Positions 37,520-45,734 of a DNA stretch of 64,000 nt are shown piece by piece; positions within the stretch are counted from its first letter, which is position 1, and each line of letters opens with the position of its first letter. The notes under the pieces are model-generated. The model worked only from the letters and a program-made list of their open reading frames with translations. It did not search any database and was not told the DNA's origin. The DNA is from Planctomycetota bacterium (GTDB taxonomy: Bacteria; Planctomycetota; Phycisphaerae; Phycisphaerales; SM1A02). Where the stretch lies: assembly GCA_014381555.1 (NCBI GenBank), contig JACNLO010000052.1:1-64000 (forward strand), written 5' to 3'. The position numbers were made by a program, and so were the translations under genes.

Positions 37520-38250
37520 TACAACAATCTTCCGCTTTCTTGTTCAAGAAACAGTTGGTGCGAGTGGTACAACTCACTAACAGCAGTGTCGAAATCTAGG
37601 TCGTTTCCACCTATTCCACCCGAAGATATTTCACCTTCTTCTTCTGGGGTAAAACTGTATTGCATGACGACTTTCATGATGTTTTGTCTTAAACACTCTC
37701 TTGTTTTTGATACATGTCTACTCACTGTTGGTTCACTTATTCCTAACTGTGCCGAAATTTCCTTTCCAACTTTATTGTCTAGCACCCGCATGCGCCAGAC
37801 CTGGAAATGAAGAAAATCGACTTCCGATTCAGTTCTTCGGATTGCGGCGCAAATTTTTGCACCAAACATTCGTTGTTCAAATATTTCATCAACCTGTAGC
37901 ACAGCGCTTTTTGAATCAATGCGTTCATCTAGAGAAAGAGGTTTTACCCCACTACCACGTTTTTTAGCGTTTCTTCGGTCAATTTCATCACCAAGAATAT
38001 GTTTTGCGATTGTGAGAATCCATGTACTAAACCGAGCCCCACGATTTGGGTCGTAACGATCTATACATTTTGAAAGTTCGGCTAGTGTTTCTTGGGTTAG
38101 GTCTTGTACGGTTTCAAAACCTACTCGACCACGACCCCATTTTTGAAGTTGAAAGCGAATGGCTGGTCCAAAGTCTTGCCACAACTCAAACCAAGCTGCT
38201 TCGTCGCCTTCACGAAGACGGTGCACAAACGATGTTGTGAGGGCGTTCAT
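37519..38250 (-). CDS. ECF-type RNA polymerase sigma factor linked to Ser/Thr kinase
   Basis: 243 residues from ATG 38250, which has AAGGAG at about 8 nt; a GTG two codons upstream is the alternative. Region 2 is visible in VQDLTQETLAELSKC...ARFSTWILTIAKH (residues 45-90) and region 4 in VGKEISAQLGISEPTVSRHV (HTH, about 160-185). A C-terminal tail of about 50 residues (SSGGIGGNDLDFDTAVSELY) is not part of the sigma domains and may be an interaction or phosphorylation segment. Kinase-linked ECF factors are a known planctomycete class. Confidence 0.88.
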   Translation of the reverse strand: MNALTTSFVHRLREGDEAAWFELWQDFGPAIRFQLQKWGRGRVGFETVQDLTQETLAELSKCIDRYDPNRGARFSTWILTIAKHILGDEIDRRNAKKRGSGVKPLSLDERIDSKSAVLQVDEIFEQRMFGAKICAAIRRTESEVDFLHFQVWRMRVLDNKVGKEISAQLGISEPTVSRHVSKTRECLRQNIMKVVMQYSFTPEEEGEISSGGIGGNDLDFDTAVSELYHSHQLFLEQESGRLL

Positions 38251-38391
38251 TGGCACATCTCCTTATTGGGAAAAGTCATTTGTAGATTTTACCCGCTTCG
38301 CGGTGTGTTCCTGAAATATATTTAAGTAGTTCCCCAAGAACCAAGAGCAACAGAGTGTTTCTGTGCAAAAGCATAATAAAAGGAGGTTGCC

Positions 38392-39294
38392 ATGGGCGCC
38401 ACATCACGATTTATTGTTCGTTGGGGAATTATTGGGGGACTTGTAATTGGGGGTATCACTATTTTGGTTGGACCACAGCGAGTCATGGCTTGTATTGATC
38501 AACTTCGCCAAGAAGCAAATACTGTTGTTGAGGGTTTGGTTGATGATCCTGTTGCTCTTCGAAGACAGCTTGATGATCTTGCAAAACAATATCCATCACG
38601 AATTGCTGACATACGCGGAGAAATTGCGCGACTTGAACAACAGTTGGAACAATTTAAGCGAGATGAAAACATCGCTATTCGGGTTGTTGAACTCACAACC
38701 ACAGATTTAGATGTTTTGCGAACACTTGTTGAAGACGCCGAAGCTGTTTCATCTTCAAATGGCACGCCGTCGATTAGGTTTGAGGGTATTCGGTATGACC
38801 TTGAATCTGCATACACTGAGGGAAGAAGAATACGATCTGTTCGTGCAAATTATGAGGATCGTCTAGCTTCCGATCGTCGACAAATGGAGCTGCTTCACGA
38901 ACAACATGACCGTCTTATGGATGTGCTTGAGAATATTGAACATGAGCATGAAACGTATAGGGCTCAGCTTTGGCAATTGGATCGAGAAATTGATGCGATC
39001 GAACGAAACGATCACATCATTGCAATGGTAGAACAACAACAAGAAACACTTTCTGGTTTTGACCGTCTTGGTACTGCTGGAAACCTTGACCAGGTTCGTT
39101 CACGACTTGCTGAAATACGGGCTGTACAAGAAGGCACTATTTTGGCTCTAACTGATACTGGTGCTGTGTCTGATTATGAGACTCGTGCAAGGTTTGATAC
39201 TTCGGACCAGTTGTTTGAAAGTCCATTTGTTCAAACGGTGGAGAATGGTGTGGATGAGATAGATGGACCCTACGCACTTCTTAATTCAGATTAA
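38392..39294 (+). CDS. Membrane-anchored coiled-coil protein, unknown function
   Basis: 300 residues; strong ribosome site (AAAGGAGG, about 6 nt before ATG). One N-terminal helix (about 10-30) anchors long heptad-rich stretches (about 45-100 and 130-215, such as EIARLEQQLEQFKRDE and LEHEHETYRAQLWQLDREIDAI broken by short loops). No known domain. It is divergent from the sigma factor and followed by a strong terminator, so it is transcribed alone, which fits a separately regulated envelope or structural protein. Confidence 0.7.
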   Translation: MGATSRFIVRWGIIGGLVIGGITILVGPQRVMACIDQLRQEANTVVEGLVDDPVALRRQLDDLAKQYPSRIADIRGEIARLEQQLEQFKRDENIAIRVVELTTTDLDVLRTLVEDAEAVSSSNGTPSIRFEGIRYDLESAYTEGRRIRSVRANYEDRLASDRRQMELLHEQHDRLMDVLENIEHEHETYRAQLWQLDREIDAIERNDHIIAMVEQQQETLSGFDRLGTAGNLDQVRSRLAEIRAVQEGTILALTDTGAVSDYETRARFDTSDQLFESPFVQTVENGVDEIDGPYALLNSD

Positions 39295-39334
39295 AACATA
39301 GATACCCTTGCGTGTTGCAAGGCGTTTAGCACTG

Positions 39335-39366
39335 GCGGTGACTTCATGATGAAGTCGCCGCTTTTT
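39335..39366 (+). terminator. Intrinsic terminator after the coiled-coil gene
   Basis: A 12-bp stem (GCGGTGACTTCA/TGAAGTCGCCGC, one G-U pair) with loop TGA, followed by T5. It lies 41 nt after the coiled-coil gene stop and just before the convergent SpoIID gene end. Confidence 0.85.
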
Positions 39367-39382
39367 CTGGCTAAGAGCCAAC

Positions 39383-40567
39383 TTATCCCTGGGCCAGAAT
39401 GGTGGCTTTTGGGTAATACCAAGAGAGTATGTCCTCCCAAGTTTCACCTCGCCCAGCAAGCTCTTGGGCACCATATTGGCACAACCCAACACCGTGCCCA
39501 ATTCCAAAACCTGTTATAGATAGATTCGAGCCGTTTTTCTCACCATTAAGAAACGATGACCACACCCGATCCTTTGTTTTTGGCAATGATGGAATTGTGG
39601 CGTTCGCTGCTCGAACAAAATCTCGGGCGCGAACCTCGTGAGTTTCACTTCTTCGACCGTGAATAACCAGTTGGGTCGGGCGACCATGTTGATTCGTTTC
39701 AACTGACTCTATTGAACGAATCGTTCGGATGTCAGCAAACTTTGGAATATTCATTGGTTTTGCGCATGCGTTTAATCTTTTTCTCAAAAGCCTTGCCGAA
39801 CGATTTGCTTTCCATTTATGAATATCCAACGATGTGCACAGATCCTCGCCAGGGTGTCCCTGGAGTGGTGGAATTTTGTGTTGTTCCGCCAAACTTATCG
39901 CGTCAGTCGCATTCGCAGCAAGACCACCACAACACGAACTGTAGTAAGCGGGGATTATATTGTTGTTGTAAAGAAGCACAACGCCTTTGGTTTCTTCTAC
40001 GGCGCGGTGCGCAACCTCAAGCGCAACTTCCCCTAAAAACATTTGTGATGATGGGCCATCCGTTAGGTCATAGTGTGATTTTCCTTGACGATCAAGGTGG
40101 CTGCTAGTTGCATAGCTTCTCGCTGCGACTGCTTGAGCCGAAAACGTTTCAGGATGCCAGTGAGCGAATAATTCTCCGGCAATAACACCGGGCAAATATT
40201 TTTCGATTGGAATATGTGCAACAACATCAAAAGTGTCATCCATGTTTTCTTTTGGGTGTAACACGATTGTTCCTGATATTGTTTTGGTTTTCTCTGCAAT
40301 TGTGATTTTTGTTTTGGGTTTTAATTCAATTGTTTTGGGTGTATTTCCAACAGATGTGTGTGTGAATATGTTGTCACCAATAGTCACCGCTTGTGCGTTT
40401 TTTCCGATTCTGACACGAATGTGTGTTGGTTCTGTAAAAATTCGAGTCTTTGGACGCTCTATTTCTTCACTACGACAGGAAACCAGACCCCCAGCAACAA
40501 ACAGTCCAGATGCGACAATAAATTCTCGCCTGCTACATGGATAGTGTTCGATTATTTTTTTGTACAT
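39383..40567 (-). CDS. SpoIID/LytB-domain lipoprotein exported by Tat
   Basis: 394 residues. The N-terminus CSRREFIVASGLFVAGGLVSC holds a twin-arginine motif (SRREF) plus a lipobox with C31, indicating Tat export of a lipoprotein. The SpoIID domain (about 130-390) includes IPIEKYLPGVIAGELFAHW, EAFSAQAVAARSYA-like ETFSAQAVAARSYA, YYSSCCGGLAA and GFGIGHGVGLCQYGA. SpoIID domains of the lytic transglycosylase type cleave denuded peptidoglycan glycan strands; catalytic Glu is in GELFAH. Divergent from lemA. Confidence 0.85.
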   Translation of the reverse strand: MYKKIIEHYPCSRREFIVASGLFVAGGLVSCRSEEIERPKTRIFTEPTHIRVRIGKNAQAVTIGDNIFTHTSVGNTPKTIELKPKTKITIAEKTKTISGTIVLHPKENMDDTFDVVAHIPIEKYLPGVIAGELFAHWHPETFSAQAVAARSYATSSHLDRQGKSHYDLTDGPSSQMFLGEVALEVAHRAVEETKGVVLLYNNNIIPAYYSSCCGGLAANATDAISLAEQHKIPPLQGHPGEDLCTSLDIHKWKANRSARLLRKRLNACAKPMNIPKFADIRTIRSIESVETNQHGRPTQLVIHGRRSETHEVRARDFVRAANATIPSLPKTKDRVWSSFLNGEKNGSNLSITGFGIGHGVGLCQYGAQELAGRGETWEDILSWYYPKATILAQG

Positions 40568-40615
40568 AAGTTCTTATAGTGTATCGATGGTACATTGCCT
40601 AAAAGGAGTTTCTTT

Positions 40616-41230
40616 ATGAAATACACAATGCTATCTTTTGTAGGAACTACGATTGTTGTTCTCGTTGGGTTTGTGCTTGTTGTTGCCATTTTTGTGATTG
40701 GCATTTTTAACGGCCTTGTTGGGCTAAGAAACAGGGTTAAGAATGCTTATGCCCAAATTGATGTGCAATTAAAGCGCCGCTATGACCTGATTCCGAACCT
40801 TGTTGAAACAGCAAAGGGGTACATGAAACACGAAAGCGAAACGCTAGAAGCTGTAATTAACGCAAGAAATCAAGCAGTTTCTGCGGCATCTGCGGCCTCA
40901 AAAAATCCAACTTCAGCTGGTGCCATAAGTGATATCGCCGGAGCAGATGGCGCACTCACAGGAGCTTTAGGAAAACTTATGGTCGTTATGGAGGCGTATC
41001 CAGATCTTAAAGCAAACGAAAACATGATGCAGGTGCAAGAAGAATTAACAAGCACAGAAAACAAGGTTGCGTTTTCCAGGCAAGCGTATAACGATGTTGT
41101 TATGAATTACAACAATAAACGTGAAATGTTCCCATCGAACATTGTTGCGGGTTTGTTTGGTTTCAAATTTGCTCAAAGCTGGGAACTCGACGATGAGGTT
41201 GCCCGTGATGCGCCTAAAGTTAATTTTTAA
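40616..41230 (+). CDS. lemA: LemA family protein
   Basis: 204 residues from ATG 40616 with AAAGGAG at about 7 nt; an upstream start adds seven residues that overlap the ribosome site. One membrane helix (about 8-30) is followed by the LemA signature NRVKNAYAQIDVQLKRRYDL and LVETAKGYMKHE, and the C-terminal MFPSNIVAGLFGF. Often paired with HtpX-type proteases, as here (21 nt gap). Its function is not firmly known; envelope stress or protease support is likely. Confidence 0.92.
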   Translation: MKYTMLSFVGTTIVVLVGFVLVVAIFVIGIFNGLVGLRNRVKNAYAQIDVQLKRRYDLIPNLVETAKGYMKHESETLEAVINARNQAVSAASAASKNPTSAGAISDIAGADGALTGALGKLMVVMEAYPDLKANENMMQVQEELTSTENKVAFSRQAYNDVVMNYNNKREMFPSNIVAGLFGFKFAQSWELDDEVARDAPKVNF

Positions 41231-41251
41231 CATTTTTGTTTTGTTCGCTCA

Positions 41252-43126
41252 ATGAACTTTTATGAACACCAAGATCGTGCACATCGAAGAACAAAAATTA
41301 TTGTGTTTTTGTTCATACTTGCTGTTCTTTGCATCATTGCACTAATAGGTATTCCTGTGGGAATTGCAACCCAGTGGAGCCCTGGGGCCGTTGGGGCGTC
41401 TGCTATTTTTTGTTTACTTGTTGTTGGAATTGCCACTCTTGTGAAACTTTCTCAACTTCGTGGTGGTGGAGAATCTGTTGCAGAGATGCTTGGGGGAACT
41501 GCATTACACCGAGATGGGTTAAGCAGAGCAGAACGTAAAGTACAAAACATTGTTGAAGAAATGGCAATTGCAAGTGGAATGCCTGTTCCTTCTGTATATA
41601 TAATTGAGGATGATGAAATAAACGCTTTTGCTGCTGGTTGGACAGCTGATGATGCGGTTGTTGGAGTTACCCGTGGTTGCATTGAAAAACTAAATCGAGA
41701 TGAACTTCAGGGTGTTATTGCACACGAGTTTAGCCATATCTCACATGGAGACATGCGAATAAACATACGGCTAATTGGTGTTGTTTTTGGAATTATGGCT
41801 TTGGGGATAACTGGATGGGTGCTTGTGCGATATGTTGGACCAGCAGTTCTTCGAAGTTCTTCAAGATCTAGATCTAAAGATGGCGCAGGTGGTGCTGGGG
41901 TTGGGCTTGCCATTATTGTTTTTGGTTTGTTTTTAGCGTTGTGTGGTGCGATTGGAACGTTTTTTGGCCGGCTTATCCAGGCGGCTGTTTCTAGGCAGCG
42001 AGAGTTTTTGGCGGATGCTTCTGCGGTCCAATACACCAGAAACCCTGGTGGAATTGGCGGGGCTCTTAGAAAAATCGGTGGAATGAAGCAACTTAAGAAC
42101 ATTTCGTCTGAGGTCGGTCAATGTAACCACATGTTTTTTTCACAAGCCATGAACGCTATGTTTGCTAGCCACCCACCAATAACCGAGCGAATTGCTCGTG
42201 TTGAGGGTGTTGATGTATCGTCTCTCGGAGAACAACCATGTGTGTCGAGTTCCTCAACGCAAACCTCTGTGGCTTCGGGGGTTTCTGGGGCTTCTGGGGT
42301 TTCGGGGGTTTCGGGGGTTTCGCATTTTTCTTCGTCGTCTGTTCGTGAATCCGTTCGGAACTCGTCTGGTGTTGATGATGTTTGTTTACTTAAAGCAAAA
42401 TTTTCTTTAGAGTCTATCGACCCCGTCATCAAAAAATCTTTGTCGAGCGGGTGGAGTGCCAGACTGGTGATGTTTGCTCTTGTTGCCAACGACAACAAAG
42501 AGTCCCAACAGATGGTTGCCAAAATTCTTTCGGTTGCTGAATTGGCTGAATACCGAAAATTTAGCTCGCTTGTGCTTACGGCTGACGCTACTTCACGCTT
42601 ACCAATGATTGATTTTGCTGCACCAGCACTTAGGACGCTTAGCCCAGAACAAATTAAAACTTTTAATAAAAATATTGTTTCAGTTGTAAATTGCGATGGG
42701 GTTGTTGACCGTTTTGAATGGGTGTTGGTTTCTGTACTTCAAAAACACATGTCTGATATGTTTGGTGGCCGAAAAATTACACTTAGCAAAAAACCATTGT
42801 CTTCTTATTCAACATCAGTTTCAATTATTCTTGGAACATTAGCCTATTGTGGATCCACAAATCAAAGAGAAGCCACTTTTGCTTTTCAGTCTGGAGCCAA
42901 TTCTGTTGATATGAACATTCAAATACCAGATGTGCTCGATTGCACAATGGGTTCTGTTAACGGAGCGCTGAAAGAACTGCGTTTACTGCGTTTTTCAGAT
43001 AAAGAATTGCTTATCGAAGCATGTGGAAACTGTGTGACTCATGATGACAAAGTAACCGTTGTGGAAGCGGAAACTTTGCGTGCTATTGGGGATGTGCTCG
43101 ATTGCCCAATCCCTATATATACATAA
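41252..43126 (+). CDS. M48-family (HtpX-like) membrane zinc metalloprotease with repeat linker
   Basis: 624 residues: two N-terminal helices (about 15-65), zinc site HEFSH (158-162) in VIAHEFSHISHGD, two further helices (about 175-195 and 215-240), and the third-ligand Glu in REFLADASAVQ. After about residue 330 a low-complexity linker repeats SGV/SGA six times (42270-42322 in DNA), then a 240-residue C-terminal domain of unknown type, with TerB-like look (VVNCDGVVDRFEWVLVSVLQK). Such extended forms exist next to lemA in other genomes. Probably degrades damaged membrane proteins. Confidence 0.88.
   Translation: MNFYEHQDRAHRRTKIIVFLFILAVLCIIALIGIPVGIATQWSPGAVGASAIFCLLVVGIATLVKLSQLRGGGESVAEMLGGTALHRDGLSRAERKVQNIVEEMAIASGMPVPSVYIIEDDEINAFAAGWTADDAVVGVTRGCIEKLNRDELQGVIAHEFSHISHGDMRINIRLIGVVFGIMALGITGWVLVRYVGPAVLRSSSRSRSKDGAGGAGVGLAIIVFGLFLALCGAIGTFFGRLIQAAVSRQREFLADASAVQYTRNPGGIGGALRKIGGMKQLKNISSEVGQCNHMFFSQAMNAMFASHPPITERIARVEGVDVSSLGEQPCVSSSSTQTSVASGVSGASGVSGVSGVSHFSSSSVRESVRNSSGVDDVCLLKAKFSLESIDPVIKKSLSSGWSARLVMFALVANDNKESQQMVAKILSVAELAEYRKFSSLVLTADATSRLPMIDFAAPALRTLSPEQIKTFNKNIVSVVNCDGVVDRFEWVLVSVLQKHMSDMFGGRKITLSKKPLSSYSTSVSIILGTLAYCGSTNQREATFAFQSGANSVDMNIQIPDVLDCTMGSVNGALKELRLLRFSDKELLIEACGNCVTHDDKVTVVEAETLRAIGDVLDCPIPIYT
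42270..42322 (+). repeat. Short in-frame repeat coding for Ser-Gly-Val/Ala units
   Basis: Units of the form TCG/TCT-GGG-GTT/GCT repeat about six times in frame inside the M48 protease gene, giving SGVSGASGVSGVSGVS. Near-identical units make this prone to length change by slippage without frameshift. Confidence 0.8.
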
Positions 43127-43130
43127 AAAA

Positions 43131-43152
43131 AACCGGCGGTCGCCGGCTTTTT
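43131..43152. terminator. Bidirectional intrinsic terminator between the M48 protease and TPR-alphaCTD genes
   Basis: A6-A8 tract, CCGGCG-GT-CGCCGG stem and T5 tract directly after the protease stop; symmetric, so it can serve both convergent genes. Confidence 0.85.
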
Positions 43153-43174
43153 GTGTTGGTTCTTTGTTGGTGTG

Positions 43175-44098
43175 TTAGTCGATGTTTCGAAGCTCTAAAC
43201 CATGTTTTTTTAGTTTTGCACTAATTTCAACAAGGCTTGTGTTACCAAAGTTTTTGATGCCCATAAGTTCTGCTTCGGTTCTAATTGCTAGTTCACCAAG
43301 TGATTGAATGTTCAATGCTTGTAGTGCTTTTCTAGCACGAACCGTTAGATTGAGAGCTGAAACTGGTTGTTTGAGGATTTGTTCGGGTGCGTGGTTTAGT
43401 AATTCATCGTATCTATCTTGGTGAACCCTGCTAATGTGTCCGCTTTCGGCACCTTGACCCAATCGAAGATTGCGTGCAGTCAACATGTGTTTGATTTCTA
43501 CTAAGGAAGTCTCTCCAAAATTTTTGTAACTCAATAACTCATTTTCAGAAACCTTTAGTAAATCGCCAAGTGTTCGAATCTCCATCTTCTTCAAACAGTT
43601 GCGTGCTCGCACAGAAAGTTCAAAGTCTGTAACTGGCGTATTCATCATAGCGGCGTTTTTGGCTGCATCTCGTGCAATTTCTTCGTCGTAATACATGTCG
43701 GTAGAGGATTGGACATCAACGATATATAGCTTTGCTCTCTTGTGATTTGGTTCGGTGTCTAAAATTTGTCGCAAACATTTTTCTGCTGCGTTTAGGTTTC
43801 CCCTATCTTCGTAAATTACAGACAGGTTTAATAGTGAACTTATGTGTGGTCGTTCTGCCGATGTCAGTTCTTCATATAAACTGATTGCCTCAGATTCTTC
43901 GCCAACTAGGTCGAGCAAATAAGCGAGTTTGAATTTGTGTTCTGGGTTGGTTCCGTGTGCAACCGCTTGCCGAAGTTCTTCGATGGCACCTATACGGAAT
44001 CCGTTTTTTTCGTGCTCGATAGCTGCCTCATAGTGATTATCTGCTTGGGCTGGGTTGCCGCTACCTATAACTGTTTCTAGTCCGTTTTGTTGGTTCAC
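43175..44098 (-). CDS. TPR protein with two RNA polymerase alpha C-terminal domains
   Basis: 307 residues: TPR-like helices at about 20-130, then two copies of the RpoA C-terminal domain at about 152-212 and 245-307. The first copy keeps Arg164, Asn167 and Cys168 (aligned to E. coli R265, N268, C269) in LSVRARNCLK; the second keeps Arg254 but has Lys and Ala at the next two positions. Both end NFGxTSLVEI, with Thr where E. coli has K298. In RpoA this domain binds UP-element DNA and activators, so this may be a free DNA-binding regulator. The alpha N-terminal domains are absent. Confidence 0.85.
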   Translation of the reverse strand: MNQQNGLETVIGSGNPAQADNHYEAAIEHEKNGFRIGAIEELRQAVAHGTNPEHKFKLAYLLDLVGEESEAISLYEELTSAERPHISSLLNLSVIYEDRGNLNAAEKCLRQILDTEPNHKRAKLYIVDVQSSTDMYYDEEIARDAAKNAAMMNTPVTDFELSVRARNCLKKMEIRTLGDLLKVSENELLSYKNFGETSLVEIKHMLTARNLRLGQGAESGHISRVHQDRYDELLNHAPEQILKQPVSALNLTVRARKALQALNIQSLGELAIRTEAELMGIKNFGNTSLVEISAKLKKHGLELRNID

Positions 44099-44171
44099 TT
44101 TTGCATCTCCGTCTCTTTGTAAAAATACGTGACCTTAAATTGTACTAAACCCTGGCACATAATGCAAAAGC

Positions 44172-45734
44172 TTACTCGTCTATGGCTGGTGGATCGACAA
44201 AATCGGCTATCGCAGCATCTGCCTCTGGTGATGGAGGGCCAATTGTAAGCGGAGCAGCCCTTGCGGCCTCCACGCCCTCGTCCCCTTCAAGAAGTTTTAT
44301 GCTTCGCCACCCACCACGCTCAAAGCGAATTGTCATCGTTATCCCAATAAGAATTACGTATGTTGCAGCTGCAATCCAAGGCCCAATTGATCCAGCTTGT
44401 GGAAAATACGTTACCGCAACCCATCCACCTCCAACGATAAATACCCAACTATACACGGCAGTAACCACTCCTGGCCAAACCGTGTCCCCAGCCCCCCGAA
44501 GGGCACCTGTATACACAATACCAAGTGCGTCTACTGTTTGAAAAATGGCAACCATGATTAACATGTTTGCGCCAGTGCTAATTATTTCTTGCAGTTCTTG
44601 GTCTGTATAGCTAGAGTCGTTAACAAACCACTCCATGAGTTCGTGCCTAAACACAACAAAAATTATTGCGCAAAGAGTCATATACACAAGAGCTATGCCG
44701 ACACCAACGCGTGCTCTGGAAACAGCAATGTCTGGTTTTTTTGCCCCAATGTATTTTCCAACAACCGAGTTTATCGCAACATTAATTCCTACCGCTGGCA
44801 TAAAGCTTAGGTGTAAATATCCCAGCGCAATGTATCCAGCAGCCATTGCATTTGTTCCATATTTTCCTACAAACACAGTCATAAACAGTGCCCAACAAAC
44901 AATTTCGTTTCCCCACTGAATGGCTCCTGGCCAACCAATTTTAAAAATCGCCCGCATTGTTTTTAGGCATGGCTTCCACGGAGCGCGTGTTGAATATTTG
45001 TTATTGAATGTTGGACCAAGAAAAATTATGAGTGGAATAATCATCTCCATAAACATTCCTATCACGGTTGCGATTGCCGCTCCTTGCAACCCAAGTGCTT
45101 TTGTTCCAGGAATACCAGGAACAAGTCCAGAAATCCCATCTTCTCCAAAAATTAGAATGTAATTTGCTATTACGTTTACAACGTTTGCGATAATTGTAGA
45201 GACGGTTATTATTTTTGGCATATGCATGCCAAAAAAGTATTGAGAGAATCCCCTACCAATCAACAAGAATAAACTGCCGACAAGAGTATAGGTTGCGTAC
45301 TGCGTTTCTAAAACTACAAGTTTCACTTCCTCTTGTGACGAGTGAATGTAGTTAAAAATATATGGAACAACAAATATAAATGGGAAAATGATGAGAAGCC
45401 AAGAAATTGCAGCCATCCAACCCGCAGCCCATGGATATTTTGGGCCGTTTTTAGGAGTACCAGCCCCAAGGTGTTGGCTTACATATGTATTTACTACTGT
45501 AACTACACCCATAACAGTTGCGATAATTGCAAACGCCCATGTGCCGGCATTTCCTTGTGCGGCAATTTCTGTTGGCCCAACTTGGCTTAACATTAACTTG
45601 TCAACAAATTGCATCACCGTGAAACTTGTCATTGTGATGATTGTTGGCCACGCCAACGACCACACCTCTCTAACGGCAAGTCGCAGATCTGAAAGGTTTA
45701 GTTTTTTGTTTTCTGGCTGAGCGTCCTCAACCAT
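44172..45734 (-). CDS. MATE-family multidrug/cation efflux transporter
   Basis: 520 residues with twelve predicted helices in two halves: WPTIITMTSFTVMQFVDKLM and GNAGTWAFAIIATVMGVVTVVNTYVSQHLGAG mark the N-terminal half (broken here by its loops), and WGNEIVCWALFMTVFVGKYG begins the second. Family members exchange Na+ or H+ for cationic drugs or metabolites. The C-terminal tail is Ala/Asp-rich and polar. Its start overlaps the thioredoxin-like gene stop by 8 nt. Confidence 0.92.
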   Translation of the reverse strand: MVEDAQPENKKLNLSDLRLAVREVWSLAWPTIITMTSFTVMQFVDKLMLSQVGPTEIAAQGNAGTWAFAIIATVMGVVTVVNTYVSQHLGAGTPKNGPKYPWAAGWMAAISWLLIIFPFIFVVPYIFNYIHSSQEEVKLVVLETQYATYTLVGSLFLLIGRGFSQYFFGMHMPKIITVSTIIANVVNVIANYILIFGEDGISGLVPGIPGTKALGLQGAAIATVIGMFMEMIIPLIIFLGPTFNNKYSTRAPWKPCLKTMRAIFKIGWPGAIQWGNEIVCWALFMTVFVGKYGTNAMAAGYIALGYLHLSFMPAVGINVAINSVVGKYIGAKKPDIAVSRARVGVGIALVYMTLCAIIFVVFRHELMEWFVNDSSYTDQELQEIISTGANMLIMVAIFQTVDALGIVYTGALRGAGDTVWPGVVTAVYSWVFIVGGGWVAVTYFPQAGSIGPWIAAATYVILIGITMTIRFERGGWRSIKLLEGDEGVEAARAAPLTIGPPSPEADAAIADFVDPPAIDE

